From Actinotalea subterranea (GTDB lineage: Bacteria; Actinomycetota; Actinomycetes; Actinomycetales; Cellulomonadaceae): DNA of 64,000 nt. The position numbers were made by a program, and so were the translations under genes. The stretch lies in contig NZ_VTTP01000002.1 of assembly GCF_008364845.1 (NCBI RefSeq), positions 1 to 64,000 of the forward strand, in the 5' to 3' direction. This document shows positions 63,117 through 64,000 of this stretch, one piece after another. How positions within the stretch are numbered: the stretch's first letter is position 1; each line of letters begins with the position of its first letter. The notes beneath the pieces are model-generated. The model saw only the letters and a program-made list of their open reading frames with translations, had not been told where the DNA came from and did no database searches.

Positions 63117-64000
63117 TCAGGCGGGCGGCGCCGCGAGCCTCTGACCTGGCTGGATCACGTCGGGGTCGTCCCCGATGACGGCGCGGTTCGCGGAGTACCA
63201 CCGGGGCCACGCGGCGGCGACGTCGGCATCCGTCGCGTCCGGGGGCAGGTGGGCGGCTGCGATGGCCCAGAGCGTGTCGCCGGGAGCGACCTCGTGCTGC
63301 TGGGCCGCGGCAGCGGGTCCGTCGGACGCGGGGGCGGCCGACCGGTCGAACCCCGCAGGGTCGCCCGTCGGCGCCGTCGCCTGGGTGCCGGTCGCGCCCG
63401 TCGTACCGACCGTGCCGGTCGCGCCGGTCGGCGTCGAGGCGGCTGCGGTCGCACCCTCTGGGGCGGGCCCGTGCTCCAGCCCCGACGGCCCCGGTGCGGC
63501 GGGGGCCGCGCCCGTGAGGGCCGCGGTGCCCGCACCGGTCCCCGAGGGTCCTGTCGTCGTGGCGGCCTCCGAGCGGTCTGCAGCGACGGTGCCCTGCGGG
63601 TCGGTCCCGGCCACGGGCGCGGTGCCGGAGGTCGGTGTCTCGACGGCCGTGCCGACCGACGTGCCGGCCGACGTGCCGGCCGACTGCTCGCCGGGTGCGA
63701 CGGGCGCGGTCGTCGTCAAGTCGAGCGGCGCGGCGCGCTCGGAGGTCGCGGCCCCGGAGGCCGTCACGGTCCAGCCGAGGTCCGGCTCGGCCGCGGTCGC
63801 GAGGCCGGCCGTCGCGCCGAGGCTGAGCCCTGCGGTGACGGTGACGGCGAGCGCTCGTCGGACGACGGCGGGGGTGAGCCGGGCTCCCGCGGCCTCGAGC
63901 CGGCGGCCGCCGAGGCCCACGGCTCGAGTGGCCGCCGAGAGCGCGAGGAGTGCGCACCCGAGCGCCAGGACGACCGCGGCGACCGCGCCCGCGCCGAGGA
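63117..64000 (-). CDS. LysM domain protein, 5' end cut by the window edge
   Basis: The reading frame is open to the last base of the window, so the start lies beyond 64000. The visible N-terminal part encodes a helix (AGAVAAVVLALGCALLALSAA) then a second (ALAVTVTAGLSLGATAGLATA), a long Thr/Gly/Ala/Pro linker with GTSAGTSVGT and TGATGTVGTTGATG runs, and a C-terminal LysM unit (HEVAPGDTLWAIAAAHLPP ... YSANRAVIGDDPDVIQPGQRL). It is a membrane-anchored peptidoglycan-binding protein. An internal GTG at 63920 could be mistaken for the start, but the frame before it encodes a good helix. Confidence 0.8.
   Translation of the reverse strand, partial: LGAGAVAAVVLALGCALLALSAATRAVGLGGRRLEAAGARLTPAVVRRALAVTVTAGLSLGATAGLATAAEPDLGWTVTASGAATSERAAPLDLTTTAPVAPGEQSAGTSAGTSVGTAVETPTSGTAPVAGTDPQGTVAADRSEAATTTGPSGTGAGTAALTGAAPAAPGPSGLEHGPAPEGATAAASTPTGATGTVGTTGATGTQATAPTGDPAGFDRSAAPASDGPAAAAQQHEVAPGDTLWAIAAAHLPPDATDADVAAAWPRWYSANRAVIGDDPDVIQPGQRLAAPPA

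Overview
The window looks like the chromosome of a high-GC Actinomycetota. I favour a Cellulomonadaceae-type member of the Micrococcales, as an inference. The signs are a GC content in the low-to-mid 70s over most of the window, a WhiB regulator, MtrA-MtrB-LpqB, a SEC-C-tailed SecA, a Rv3235-family gene beside secA, and DUF3499 and DUF5719 proteins. The order whiB2, metallopeptidase-family gene, DUF3499, manB and then mtrA, mtrB, lpqB, ComF gene, hpf, secA, Rv3235-like gene follows the equivalent mycobacterial region, with other genes inserted. No rRNA, tRNA, CRISPR array, transposase or origin was seen.

Layout. (1) 132-4913, leftward and clearly lower in GC (about 57% in a sampled line): aldolase, dehydroquinate-synthase-like cyclase, short-chain dehydrogenase, CMP-sugar synthetase and a sialyltransferase-like protein, probably making and transferring an unusual CMP-activated acidic sugar. 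(2) 5055-15401, same direction: a YfhO-like membrane protein, a fused acetyltransferase/3,4-ketoisomerase, GtrA, a GtrB-type glycosyltransferase, a DegT aminotransferase, an OafA-type acyltransferase and two glycosyltransferases. This looks like a dTDP-acylaminodideoxyhexose branch plus lipid-linked transfer and O-acylation. (3) 15471-30119, mixed strands: glycosyltransferases, a flippase-glycosyltransferase fusion, a large membrane protein, a secreted metalloprotease, rmlC, rmlD, rmlA and manA. No rmlB is present here. (4) 30178-40807: an AMP-binding-like protein, whiB2, a giant glycosyltransferase/membrane protein with a DUF5719 partner, a rhamnosyltransferase-like protein and manB. (5) 40810-50650: Trm112-like protein, CDF transporter, M15 peptidase and an RDD/SpoIIM/DUF58/MoxR/DUF4350/DUF4129/GPDP-membrane module. 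(6) 50810-64000: mtrA-mtrB-lpqB, ComF protein, hpf, a YcaQ-like protein, an EamA transporter with a short upstream ORF, secA, a Rv3235-like gene and a LysM protein cut by the window edge.

The first two thirds is therefore a cell-surface polysaccharide region: nucleotide-sugar supply (RmlACD, ManA, ManB, the amino-sugar and CMP-sugar branches), at least nine glycosyltransferases, lipid-carrier flipping and acyl decoration. It adjoins conserved envelope-stress, lipoprotein and secretion genes. A recurring feature is a TAnnnT-type -10 box 6-8 bases before a GTG or ATG start, suggesting many leaderless transcripts; I used this to choose several starts.
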